A program made the translations under genes and the position numbers. DNA of 37,055 bases, from positions 1-37,055 of the forward strand of contig NZ_VTPS01000024.1 in assembly GCF_008274215.1 (NCBI RefSeq). Reading direction: 5' to 3'. Numbering within the stretch: the stretch's first letter is position 1; each line of letters opens with the position of its first letter. Below, piece after piece: positions 8,162-15,991 of this stretch. The notes under the pieces were generated by a model that was given only the letters and a program-made list of their open reading frames with translations, was not told the origin of the DNA and did no database searches. Origin of the DNA: Calorimonas adulescens (GTDB taxonomy: Bacteria > Bacillota > Thermoanaerobacteria > Thermoanaerobacterales > UBA4877).

Positions 8162-8974
8162 TTATTGATTTATAGGAACCTTTACCACAAATTCAATGTA
8201 TTCCTCCGACTCCCTTTGCTCAAGACTGGCTGAAATACCCGACTTGTTCATAAGGTCTACTGCTTGTTTGAATGTATTGATATAAATGCGGAGGTCCTTT
8301 AATGCCTTTTTTACAGACTGCTTGTGTATTTCCTTCGGGCTGTTTGCTTTTTTTATGTTATTAATGTACTTATCAATAAGTGCTTCAGACTCTTTAACAT
8401 TTAACCCTTTTTTAACGATCTGTTCAAGGACCATAAGCTGACTTTCCTCGTCGGGCAGCCTCAAAAGTGCTCTGGCATGGCGCTCTGTCAGGTTATTTTT
8501 TATGATGATACTCCTTATCCTGTCAGAAAGCTTCAACAATCTGAGCTTATTGGCAATTGTAGACTGACTCTTAGAAAGCCTTCGAGCCAGTTCCTCCTGC
8601 GTTAGGTGATGGTCTTGTATAAGGTTGTAGTATCCCTCTGCCTCCTCCAAAAAATTAAGGTCTTCTCTCTGAAGGTTTTCCAGAAGGGCTATAACTGCTG
8701 AATCTTCATCCACAACGTCAATTATAATTGCAGGGACATCTTTCAACCCAGCCATTTGAGATGCCCTAAGTCTTCTCTCACCACTCACAAGTTCATACGA
8801 GTCATTGGAAATTTTCCTCAATGTTATTGGTTGTAGGACGCCATAATTTTTAATGGATTCCGAGAGTTCCTGCAGAGAAGCCTGAGACAGCAGCTTTCGC
8901 GGTTGATATGGGTTTGGTCTTATCATCTCAATGGGTATATAGCTGATGGTCCTCTGGGCGTCGGCATTTAACAT
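8162..8974 (-). CDS. noc: Nucleoid occlusion protein Noc
   Basis: This is a 270-residue ParB paralogue with the CTP-binding motifs GERRLR (65-70) and ENLQRED (99-105) and a helix-turn-helix (about 124-170). The four positions that set ParB versus Noc specificity read Gln137, Lys143, Lys148 and Arg165, the Noc set (Q/K/K/R), in the right spacing. In Bacillus, Noc binds NBS sites, spreads on DNA and blocks FtsZ assembly over the nucleoid. Unlike B. subtilis Noc, this protein starts directly at the CTP domain (MLNADAQRTISYIPI) and lacks the N-terminal amphipathic membrane helix. A GAAGGTGG site and an upstream stop codon fix this start. Confidence 0.93.
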   Translation of the reverse strand: MLNADAQRTISYIPIEMIRPNPYQPRKLLSQASLQELSESIKNYGVLQPITLRKISNDSYELVSGERRLRASQMAGLKDVPAIIIDVVDEDSAVIALLENLQREDLNFLEEAEGYYNLIQDHHLTQEELARRLSKSQSTIANKLRLLKLSDRIRSIIIKNNLTERHARALLRLPDEESQLMVLEQIVKKGLNVKESEALIDKYINNIKKANSPKEIHKQSVKKALKDLRIYINTFKQAVDLMNKSGISASLEQRESEEYIEFVVKVPINQ

Positions 8975-9204
8975 AATACCACCTTCTTTCAGTAAAGTAT
9001 AAAGCGTCAGTCATAGATACTAGGAAATCAATGGTATTTGATTGTCAACCATACTCCGCTGTCATGCTGATGCAATAGGTCAACCACATCAAAGATTGTA
9101 GAGAACAATCATCAGGTAACAATATACAATAAGACACTCCACAGCTATTATATTATATTGTTTCGACATACAAATGTAAATTCCTGCTAATATGGAAAAA
9201 AAAG

Positions 9205-9909
9205 TTAAAGTGGTTTCTTTGAGATCCTCGCCGATGGCCTTGGGTATAGACCCTTTGTCTCAGCAATCTTTCTTATCACAATAAGAGAGTGGGTTATACC
9301 GCTTTCAGGCAGGTTATATTTATAAACACTCTCAACCCTTGCAGAAAGTGTATTAAGAGCACCCGCAGCACTGTCTATCTCTTCTTCAGGAGATGGACCC
9401 TTATAGGCAACCATACGCCCTCCAACCTTCAGAAGTGGTACAGAGTATTCCAATAAGACATTCAAACTGGATACAGCTCTTGAAAACACAACATCATAAC
9501 TTTCTCTCAATGAGGGGTCATGACCTGATTCTTCCGCCCTTTTATCATATACGGTGCCATCGATTCCCAAAATTTCAATAGTCTCCTTCACAAAGCGTGC
9601 TTTTTTCTTGATTGACTCCATATAGTCCATCTCGGTGTCCGGTACCATTACCTTTAACGGGATACCGGGAAAACCAGCTCCTGTGCCAATATCTATACAC
9701 TTTAAACCGTTAATATCCATAAAAAGAAGGGGTGAGACGGAGTCACATATATGCTTTATTATAAACTCCCTCTCGTCGACAATGGAGGTAAGGTTCATCA
9801 CCTTATTTACTTCCATAACCCTGTCATAATATTTTTCCAATAGTTCCACATGAAACGGTGGCCTGACTCCAAAAACAGTTAATGCATGCACTAAAAAATC
9901 TTTATCCAT
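9205..9909 (-). CDS. rsmG: 16S rRNA (guanine-N7)-methyltransferase RsmG (GidB)
   Basis: RsmG methylates N7 of G527 in 16S rRNA using S-adenosylmethionine. The SAM-binding loop DIGTGAGFPG lies at about 73-82, preceded by the family segment MNLTSI and followed by SRAVSSL and VAYKGP motifs. The length, 234 residues, is normal. Three start codons occur in a row: TTG at 9915, ATG at 9912 and ATG at 9909. AAAGGGTGA overlaps the end of mnmG and gives the best spacing to 9909, although 9912 is possible. Its reading frame begins within a few bases of the mnmG stop, implying translational coupling. Confidence 0.95.
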   Translation of the reverse strand: MDKDFLVHALTVFGVRPPFHVELLEKYYDRVMEVNKVMNLTSIVDEREFIIKHICDSVSPLLFMDINGLKCIDIGTGAGFPGIPLKVMVPDTEMDYMESIKKKARFVKETIEILGIDGTVYDKRAEESGHDPSLRESYDVVFSRAVSSLNVLLEYSVPLLKVGGRMVAYKGPSPEEEIDSAAGALNTLSARVESVYKYNLPESGITHSLIVIRKIAETKGLYPRPSARISKKPL

Positions 9910-9915
9910 CATCAA

Positions 9916-11784
9916 TCACCCTTTAAAACGGAGGTACATCAAGAGCACCGATATATCAGAAGGAGATACTCCAGAAATTCTCGAGGCCTGGCCAACATTT
10001 ACTGGCCTGATTTTGGAAAGCTTTTGTCTTGCCTCCAAACTTAAACCGGCTATGCCGTTATAGTCTATGTCAGGTGGTATCTGCTTATCCTCCAGCCTCT
10101 TGAAACTTTCAATCTGCTCTGCCTCTTTTTTAATATACCCCTCATATTTGATTTCTATCTCAATGGATGGAATTACTGACTGTAATATGTCATCAGGCCT
10201 ACCATAATCAATGACCTTGAGGTTTTCATATGTGATTTCGGGCCTCTTCAAAAGTTCATACAGGCTTATACCAGACCTTATCTCACTGCTCCCAACCCTC
10301 TGCAGGAAGTTTATGACATCAGATGTAGGAGAGACCCTTGTCCTCTTAAGCCTTTCAATCTCATCATAGATTTGAGACTTGCGTCTCAAATAACGCTGAT
10401 ACCTTTCTTGGGAGACCAGCCCTATCCTGTACCCTTTTTCTGTAAGCCTGAGGTCTGCATTGTCATGCCGTAAAAAGAGCCTGTATTCAGCCCTTGAGGT
10501 CATCATACGGTACGGTTCATTTGTACCCTTGGTCACAAGATCATCTATCAGAACACCAATGTAAGACTCACTCCTGTCTAGGATAAATGGTGGTTCACCT
10601 CTCAGTTGCAGTGCTGCATTGACCCCAGCCATGATACCCTGGGCAGCGGCCTCCTCATATCCCGAGGTTCCATTCACCTGTCCTGCAAAAAACAGGCCAT
10701 GAATATCTTTCAATTCCAGCCACGGCGTAAGCTGTGTAGGGTCTATGCAGTCATACTCTATAGCATAAGCATCCCTCATGATCCTGACATTTTCCAACCC
10801 CGCAATGGTCCGCAAAAAGGCGTGCTGGACATCCTCAGGCATGCTGGTGGACATACCCTGCACATACATCTCATAGGTGTTTATACCCTCCGGCTCAATA
10901 AAGATCTGGTGTCTCTCCTTATGTGGAAACTTAACAACCTTATCCTCTATGGAAGGGCAATACCTCGGGCCAATACCCTCGATCTTACCGCTATAAAGAG
11001 GTGAACGGGACAGGTTTAGCCTGATCACTTCATGTGTCTTTTCATTGGTATAAGTAAGATAACATGGTATCTGCAAGACATCAACCCTGTCATTAATATA
11101 CGAAAAAGGCTGCGGCGTCTCATCCCCTGGCTGTATGACCATTTTGTCAAAGTCTATTGTCCGTCTGTCAACCCTGGGTGGTGTGCCTGTCTTAAACCTC
11201 ATCAGCTTCACACCCAGCCGTTTAAGGCATGAGGAAAGCTCCGTGGCAGGATAAAGTCCATTGGGGCCACCACTGTATCTCACATCGCCAATTATAATCT
11301 TTCCATTGAGATATGTGCCTGTGGTAACAATGACAATTCTGGCTCCATAAAATGCGCCGGTCATCGTCAGCACCCCCGAGACCCTCCGGCCATCTACCTT
11401 TATTTCAACAACTTCTCCCTGAATGACATCCAGGTTTGGGGTCTTTTCCAGGGTGTATTTCATTGAAAACTGGTATGCTTTTTTATCGCACTGGGCCCTT
11501 AATGCCTGGACTGCAGGTCCTTTACCGGTATTTAACGTCCTTACCTGTATCATTGTCTTATCCGTATTTACACCAATCTCGCCACCAAGTGCGTCCACCT
11601 CACGGATGAGATGCCCTTTGGCAGGACCTCCCATGGCAGGATTGCATGGCATCATGGCTATACTGTCTAAATTTATGGCAAAAATAGCAGTCTTAAATCC
11701 CATTCTGGCAGTGGCCAGGCCAGCTTCACATCCGGCATGTCCGGCCCCAACCACCACAACATCATAATCAGCAACCTTAAACAC
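9916..11784 (-). CDS. mnmG: tRNA uridine-5-carboxymethylaminomethyl modification enzyme MnmG (GidA)
   Basis: MnmG is the FAD-dependent partner of MnmE in making (carboxymethyl)aminomethyl-uridine at the wobble position of certain tRNAs. The Rossmann motif [12 protein letters not shown] is near residue 10, followed by [12 protein letters not shown] and [20 protein letters not shown]. The length, 622 residues, is normal. I start at the GTG at 11784 because TAGGTGAT stands just before it. The ATG at 11802 has no ribosome site and adds six unmatched residues. It sits between mnmE (39 bp upstream) and rsmG (immediately downstream). Confidence 0.96.
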   Translation of the reverse strand: MFKVADYDVVVVGAGHAGCEAGLATARMGFKTAIFAINLDSIAMMPCNPAMGGPAKGHLIREVDALGGEIGVNTDKTMIQVRTLNTGKGPAVQALRAQCDKKAYQFSMKYTLEKTPNLDVIQGEVVEIKVDGRRVSGVLTMTGAFYGARIVIVTTGTYLNGKIIIGDVRYSGGPNGLYPATELSSCLKRLGVKLMRFKTGTPPRVDRRTIDFDKMVIQPGDETPQPFSYINDRVDVLQIPCYLTYTNEKTHEVIRLNLSRSPLYSGKIEGIGPRYCPSIEDKVVKFPHKERHQIFIEPEGINTYEMYVQGMSTSMPEDVQHAFLRTIAGLENVRIMRDAYAIEYDCIDPTQLTPWLELKDIHGLFFAGQVNGTSGYEEAAAQGIMAGVNAALQLRGEPPFILDRSESYIGVLIDDLVTKGTNEPYRMMTSRAEYRLFLRHDNADLRLTEKGYRIGLVSQERYQRYLRRKSQIYDEIERLKRTRVSPTSDVINFLQRVGSSEIRSGISLYELLKRPEITYENLKVIDYGRPDDILQSVIPSIEIEIKYEGYIKKEAEQIESFKRLEDKQIPPDIDYNGIAGLSLEARQKLSKIRPVNVGQASRISGVSPSDISVLLMYLRFKG

Positions 11785-11823
11785 GATATCACCTACCAAC
11801 ATTTGGAATAAAACTCATGCCAC

Positions 11824-13200
11824 TCACTTGCCCACACAAAAATTCTGAAATATCCTGTCAATAATTTCTTCGCCGGCAGTTTCGCCGGTAATCTCCCCCA
11901 AAGCCTCAACAGCAGCCATCAGGTCAACAGTAATCAGGTCAACAGGCTTACCGTCATCAAAAGTGGCAACAGCCGAACGAAGCGAATCAACCGCCTTCTT
12001 TAGACAGGCCAGATGTCTGGTATTTGTAATTATTGGATCATCAATCCTTATATCCCCATTGTAAAAGAGGCCATAGACATAATCAGTGAGTTCATCAAGG
12101 CCCATCCCATCTAAAAGAGATGTCCTGATCACCTTAGCCCCGGGGAGACTCCTTTCTATTTCATCGATTTTTAAAACAGAGGGCAGGTCTGACTTATTCA
12201 AAAGAGCGACAACCTTTTTATCCTTTACAAGTTCAATAATAAGCATATCCTCATCCGTTAAATTCAACGACGAGTCAAACATGAGAATGACCAGGTCTGC
12301 CTGTTCAAGAAATTTTTTTGTCTTTTCAACACCAATCCTTTCTACTATATCATTGGTGTCCCTTATTCCTGCCGTATCAATTAACTTTACAGGTACGCCC
12401 TTAATATTTATATACTCCTCTATAATGTCCCTCGTTGTTCCTGGTATCTCCGTTACGATGGCTCTCTCTTCTTTCAATAGCGCGTTTAATAGAGACGATT
12501 TTCCAACATTAGGCTTTCCGATGATAACTGTCTTCAGGCCCTCTCGGAGTATTTTACCTGTACTGGCAGAGGTTATCAATTTTTCAATCTTATCAATAGA
12601 ACGCTCAATGTCCGGCTTTAAATCGGACAACTCCTCTACATCCTCCTCAGGAAAATCAACATAAGCATCAATGTGTGCAATCAAATCAACAATATTCGAC
12701 CTTATGTCTGATATTTCCCGGGAAATTTTACCCTCCAGCTGTGCCACTGAAGTCTTCAGGGCATCATCAGAGTTAGATCTGATTATATCCATTACAGCCT
12801 CAGCCTGGGCTAAATCTATCCTTCCATTTATGAAGGCACGTTTCGTGAACTCACCAGGTCCTGCCGGCCTGGCCCCAAACCTCAGGCAAAGCTCCAATAT
12901 CTTCTTTAGTGGGGTAAAACCGCCATGGCAGTTGATCTCGACAATGTCCTCCCTTGTATACGTGTGAGGAGCCTTCATTACACTTACAAGTACCTCATCA
13001 ATCTCAAGGTTAGTGTCAGGGTCAACTATGTGGCCATAAACCATGCAGTGGCTCTTCACTTTATCCAACCTCTTGCCTGTATTTGACTTAAATATCCTCG
13101 AGGCTATATCAATAGACATATCCCCACTCAATCTCACAATGCCAATTCCACCCTCACCTGGAGGAGTGGATATAGCAGCTATAGTATCCAGCACATTCAT
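11824..13200 (-). CDS. mnmE: tRNA modification GTPase MnmE (TrmE)
   Basis: This 458-residue protein has an N-terminal tetrahydrofolate-binding domain starting DTIAAISTPPGEGGIGIVRL. A helical domain follows, with an inserted G domain carrying GKPNVGKSS (about 228-236), the switch region GTTRDII, DTAGIRDT and NKSD. The C-terminal CVGK supplies the family's essential cysteine. The start is the ATG at 13200, with AGGTGAT placed before it; the GTG at 13209 lies inside that ribosome site. A perfect Noc-binding palindrome lies within the gene (12713-12726). It forms an operon with mnmG and rsmG, separated from jag by a terminator. Confidence 0.97.
   Translation of the reverse strand: MNVLDTIAAISTPPGEGGIGIVRLSGDMSIDIASRIFKSNTGKRLDKVKSHCMVYGHIVDPDTNLEIDEVLVSVMKAPHTYTREDIVEINCHGGFTPLKKILELCLRFGARPAGPGEFTKRAFINGRIDLAQAEAVMDIIRSNSDDALKTSVAQLEGKISREISDIRSNIVDLIAHIDAYVDFPEEDVEELSDLKPDIERSIDKIEKLITSASTGKILREGLKTVIIGKPNVGKSSLLNALLKEERAIVTEIPGTTRDIIEEYINIKGVPVKLIDTAGIRDTNDIVERIGVEKTKKFLEQADLVILMFDSSLNLTDEDMLIIELVKDKKVVALLNKSDLPSVLKIDEIERSLPGAKVIRTSLLDGMGLDELTDYVYGLFYNGDIRIDDPIITNTRHLACLKKAVDSLRSAVATFDDGKPVDLITVDLMAAVEALGEITGETAGEEIIDRIFQNFCVGK
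12713..12726. promoter_or_regulatory. Perfect Noc-binding site inside mnmE
   Basis: A second exact ATTTCCCGGGAAAT palindrome, in the coding sequence of mnmE. NBS sites in Bacillus are commonly intragenic, so this fits a Noc nucleation site rather than a promoter operator. Confidence 0.83.
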
Positions 13201-13220
13201 ACTCATCACCTGCTTTTAAT

Positions 13221-13250
13221 ATTAAAAAACCCAGCATATGCACTGGGTTG
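13221..13250 (-). terminator. Terminator after jag
   Basis: Stem AACCCAG/CTGGGTT (13228-13234 with 13243-13249) closes an 8-base loop. On the minus strand it is followed directly by a T-rich run. It ends the rpmH-jag transcript ahead of mnmE. Confidence 0.8.
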
Positions 13251-13307
13251 ATATCTCTTAAAATAAAAGCCAGTAAACTATTCTAAACACTTATAATAAA
13301 AGATATA

Positions 13308-13937
13308 TCATTTCTTTAATGCAATTACAACCTTGCGATGAGGATCCTCACCTATAGAATATGTCTCAACTGCAGGATGATTCTGCAGGGTCTCATGAAT
13401 TATCTTCCTTTCATAGGGGGTCATAGGTTCTAAAACTACATTCTTATGAAGAGAAACAGCTCTTTTAGCCATTCTGTTAGCTAAATTCCTGAGCGTTGTT
13501 TCCCTCCTCTCTCTATAATTTTCCGCATCCAGTATCACATGGATCTGCTTATCCGTCGTCCTTTCCTTGTTCGCCACAAGGTATGTCAAATACTGGAGTG
13601 AGTTCAACACATCACCGCGATGACCAATTACAAAACCAACATTTGTACCAAAAAACTCAATCTTCATCGTACCTTCTATCTCGCTATAATCTATCAGGAA
13701 ATCCACATTGAGATTAAGTGAACGCAATATGTCCCTTAAAAATCTTTTTACCTCTTTTTCTGGATCATATTTGAGTACTACCCTCACCCTAGCCCCTCTG
13801 CTGCCAAAGCCAAAAAGCCCCTTGCTGCCTTCATCCAAAATCTCTATATTCACATCATCTACATCAGCTCCAAGCTCATCTAAGGCAGCTTTTATAGCTT
13901 CATCCACATTTTTACCAGACTTTTCAACACTCTTCAC
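13308..13937 (-). CDS. jag: RNA-binding protein Jag/KhpB
   Basis: The 209-residue protein has the three Jag parts. The Jag-N domain (about 1-50) contains the KGLFGFGSRGARV motif. A KH domain carries IGHRGDVLNSLQYL near 104-117. A C-terminal R3H domain has Arg177 and His181 in the RKIIH segment. KhpB-type proteins bind many RNAs, usually with KhpA, and affect cell elongation and envelope homeostasis. The gene overlaps yidC by 4 bp, the usual arrangement, so the two are translationally coupled. Confidence 0.95.
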   Translation of the reverse strand: MKSVEKSGKNVDEAIKAALDELGADVDDVNIEILDEGSKGLFGFGSRGARVRVVLKYDPEKEVKRFLRDILRSLNLNVDFLIDYSEIEGTMKIEFFGTNVGFVIGHRGDVLNSLQYLTYLVANKERTTDKQIHVILDAENYRERRETTLRNLANRMAKRAVSLHKNVVLEPMTPYERKIIHETLQNHPAVETYSIGEDPHRKVVIALKK

Positions 13938-14569
13938 GAGTCAGTCTCCCCCTTCACGCTTCCAGGCTTTCTGTAGAAAAAGTACTGCTGAACTATCTGG
14001 AATACATTGCTGACAACCCAGTATACACCAAGGCCAGACGGTAAAGAGACAGTCATCCACGCTATCAATATGGGCATCATGATATTCATCATCGTTTGGT
14101 CAGAAGAAACATTTTTAGGCATAGCTATTACAGTAGAAATATATGTCGTAAGGCCAGAAAGAATTGGCAATATATACAAACTATCCGGTTTAGAAAGATC
14201 CTTGAGCCACAAAAATCCCACCCCAGACAATGCAGGGTAATTTCTAAACATAGCAAATAATGCCCAGAGTATAGGTAGCTGTATCAATAAAGGAAGACAA
14301 CCAGACATAGGATTTACATTATTTTTTTGATACAGTTCCATAACCTTCTGATTCATGGTTTGAGGATCATTCTTGTATTTCTCCTGGATCTTAGCAATCT
14401 GCGGTTGAATCTCCTGCATCTTCCTAGATGAATTAAGTTGAGGTATCGTAAGAGGCAAAAGCAATAACTTAACAATTAAAGTAAATACAACAATCGCCCA
14501 CCCATAACTCCCAGTAATACTAAAAAAATACTCAAAAATCGTGCCCATAAACTGAGTTAAACTGCCCAA
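13934..14569 (-). CDS. yidC: Membrane protein insertase YidC (SpoIIIJ/OxaA type)
   Basis: YidC inserts and folds membrane proteins, alone or with Sec. This 211-residue form has the 60KD_IMP core with about five membrane spans and a cytoplasmic hairpin (SSRKMQEIQPQIAKIQEKY). It lacks the lipoprotein signal of B. subtilis SpoIIIJ. The conserved positive charge in the hydrophilic groove is Lys34 (LIVKLLLLPL) rather than the usual Arg. A TTG start at 14569 is supported by GGGGAGG 8 bp before it; the next in-frame ATG (14548) has no such site. It follows yidD by 20 bp. Confidence 0.94.
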   Translation of the reverse strand: MGSLTQFMGTIFEYFFSITGSYGWAIVVFTLIVKLLLLPLTIPQLNSSRKMQEIQPQIAKIQEKYKNDPQTMNQKVMELYQKNNVNPMSGCLPLLIQLPILWALFAMFRNYPALSGVGFLWLKDLSKPDSLYILPILSGLTTYISTVIAMPKNVSSDQTMMNIMMPILIAWMTVSLPSGLGVYWVVSNVFQIVQQYFFYRKPGSVKGETDS

Positions 14570-14589
14570 AACCTAAAACCTCCCCATGT

Positions 14590-14799
14590 TTATTTTACAG
14601 GATCATAGCCCCCTGGATTAAATGGATTGCATCTTAAAATTCTCCACAGGGCTAACCAGGTCCCTTTAAAAATGCCGTATTTTTCTACAGCCTGGAGCGC
14701 ATATTCCGAGCAGGTGGGATAAAAACGACAGCTTGGCGGTTTCAATGGTGAAATAAACCTTTGGTAAAAACGGATCAAACCTTTTAAAAACCTTTTCAT
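14590..14799 (-). CDS. yidD: Membrane protein insertion efficiency factor YidD
   Basis: The 69-residue protein shows the compact YidD signature: [19 protein letters not shown], then [14 protein letters not shown] and a C-terminal [11 protein letters not shown]. The family is thought to assist YidC-dependent insertion at the inner face of the membrane. It overlaps the end of rnpA by 4 bp and lies directly before yidC, the standard order, so all are probably on the rpmH transcript. Confidence 0.95.
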   Translation of the reverse strand: MKRFLKGLIRFYQRFISPLKPPSCRFYPTCSEYALQAVEKYGIFKGTWLALWRILRCNPFNPGGYDPVK

Positions 14800-15143
14800 A
14801 AGGAACCCTCCCTGAACATACCTGCTCGCTTTAAAAGCCTTCTCATGCTGTTTAACATCATATAGTAATCTGCTTCCTGAGACAGCTTTCTTGCCGCTAC
14901 CACTATATCATATCCTGTCTTCAAATCTGGCTCTAAATATCTGTATGTCTCCCTCATTAGCCGTTTTATCCTGTTTCTCTTCACGCTCTTGCCCATCTTT
15001 TTGCTCACAGAAAAACCTATCCTATTACTCTTGTCGTTATTTGGTAAAATATACAGGACTATGACATCATCGGCAAAATACCTTCCCTTTTTATAAAGCC
15101 TGTTAAAATCTGCGCTCTTCTTAATTTTTAAAGTAAACCTCAT
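14796..15143 (-). CDS. rnpA: Ribonuclease P protein component
   Basis: This 115-residue basic protein helps the RNase P RNA bind and cleave precursor tRNA. The hallmark [13 protein letters not shown] lies in the middle, with the N-terminal [12 protein letters not shown] segment before it. I start at the ATG at 15143, which has GGAGG five bases upstream. The TTG at 15155 reported by a longer frame overlaps that ribosome site. It follows rpmH, separated by a short hairpin. Confidence 0.96.
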   Translation of the reverse strand: MRFTLKIKKSADFNRLYKKGRYFADDVIVLYILPNNDKSNRIGFSVSKKMGKSVKRNRIKRLMRETYRYLEPDLKTGYDIVVAARKLSQEADYYMMLNSMRRLLKRAGMFREGSL

Positions 15144-15161
15144 AAAAACCTCCAAATACGG

Positions 15162-15185
15162 AAAAAGGCCACCTATTGCGGCCTT
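15162..15185 (-). terminator. Hairpin between rpmH and rnpA, possible attenuator
   Basis: A 6-bp stem AAGGCC/GGCCTT (15165-15170 with 15180-15185) overlaps the rpmH stop codon and is followed on the minus strand by TTTTT. It could end part of the transcription and so yield more rpmH than rnpA mRNA. It is weak for a full terminator. Confidence 0.5.
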
Positions 15186-15318
15186 AAGCAGAAAGTCTCT
15201 TCCTACCTTTAAGTCTCCTCCTGGCCAGAACTTTTCGTCCTGTAGCAGTTCTCATCCTATTCCTAAAGCCATGAACTCTCTTTCTTCTCCTCTTTTTCGG
15301 TTGATACGTCATCTTCAT
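15184..15318 (-). CDS. rpmH: 50S ribosomal protein L34
   Basis: The 44-residue, strongly basic protein has the complete L34 sequence pattern: [19 protein letters not shown], then [21 protein letters not shown]. The ATG at 15318 is chosen because AGGAGGTG lies 7 bp before it. A longer frame upstream only reads through the promoter. It is the first gene of the left-arm operon, under a perfect consensus promoter. Confidence 0.98.
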   Translation of the reverse strand: MKMTYQPKKRRRKRVHGFRNRMRTATGRKVLARRRLKGRKRLSA

Positions 15319-15361
15319 ATTCGAACACCTCCTGCTTAGCACCTGTACGATAGCTATAATG

Positions 15362-15390
15362 ATTATATCCTCCTTTATTATGTGTGTCAA
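15362..15390 (-). promoter_or_regulatory. Consensus sigma-A promoter for rpmH operon
   Basis: On the minus strand TTGACA (15385-15390) and TATAAT (15362-15367) are separated by exactly 17 bp, a perfect vegetative promoter, about 45 bp upstream of the rpmH start codon. Confidence 0.9.
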
Positions 15391-15469
15391 GGATTATATA
15401 ATATATATTGAACAATATATTGATCACAACTTATGTACAAAAATTAAACTATATCCTGGGGGTTATAAA

Positions 15470-15682
15470 ATGCCAAGCTATGACTTTATATGCAAAGACT
15501 GCAGACACTATTTTTCTGACATGGTAAGTATCAAGGAAAAAGATGAAGGAAATGTAAGATGTCCGTCATGTGGCTCCAACAACATCTCGCAGGTCTTTAA
15601 ATCCTTTAACTTTATAAAAAGAAATGGCAGTGCAGGTAGCTGCAGTGGAAGCTGCTCCGGATGCAGCGGATGCAGTTCGTAA
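15470..15682 (+). CDS. FmdB-family zinc-ribbon protein
   Basis: This 70-residue protein begins MPSYDFICKDC. Two CxxC pairs (YDFICKDC and VRCPSCGS) form a predicted zinc ribbon, and the C-terminal tail is rich in Ser, Gly and Cys (SCSGSCSGCSGCSS). That is the layout of the FmdB 'CxxC_CxxC_SSSS' family, annotated as putative regulators of unknown target. The start is set by GGGGG 7 bp before the ATG. It is unusual that this gene lies between rpmH and the dnaA box cluster, positions that are normally adjacent. Its stop codon is about 100 bp before the first DnaA box. Confidence 0.9.
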   Translation: MPSYDFICKDCRHYFSDMVSIKEKDEGNVRCPSCGSNNISQVFKSFNFIKRNGSAGSCSGSCSGCSGCSS

Positions 15683-15991
15683 ATCTTCTTACAGGTAGCC
15701 CCCCTATCCGTGAAGGTTGTTTTTGTAGCATCCACAAAGCTATCTGAGTCTATTAGAACAAAATACTCATTGAATATCTGTGGATAATTTGATATTATAA
15801 CTGTGGAAAATTTTTTTGCAAGCTGGACTTATCCACAAACTGTGGAAAAAAATGTGGATAAGTTGTTTAAAATGTTTGTTAATAGTTATAGATATATAAT
15901 CTTGACCATGTGAAAATGTTAATTACGTAATCCACAACCATATGACCACCATGGAGGGGGGTCATAATTTTTCTTAAGAGGGGGACATGGT
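15683..15991 (+). other. oriC: oriC part 1: DnaA-box cluster upstream of dnaA
   Basis: Three perfect DnaA boxes (TTATCCACA or its complement) lie at 15779-15787 (-), 15829-15837 (+) and 15853-15861 (-). Near-boxes occur at 15802-15810 (TGTGGAAAA), 15841-15849 and 15928-15936 (TAATCCACA). An AT-rich stretch follows at about 15862-15900. No protein is encoded here. The left-minus/right-plus gene polarity changes a few hundred bp to the left, which supports an origin. Confidence 0.9.

Noticed and set aside
9842-9857. parS-like AGTTCCACATGAAACG within rsmG
   Set aside because: It matches only 13 of 16 positions and breaks both outer bases, so it is too weak to call beside the two better sites.
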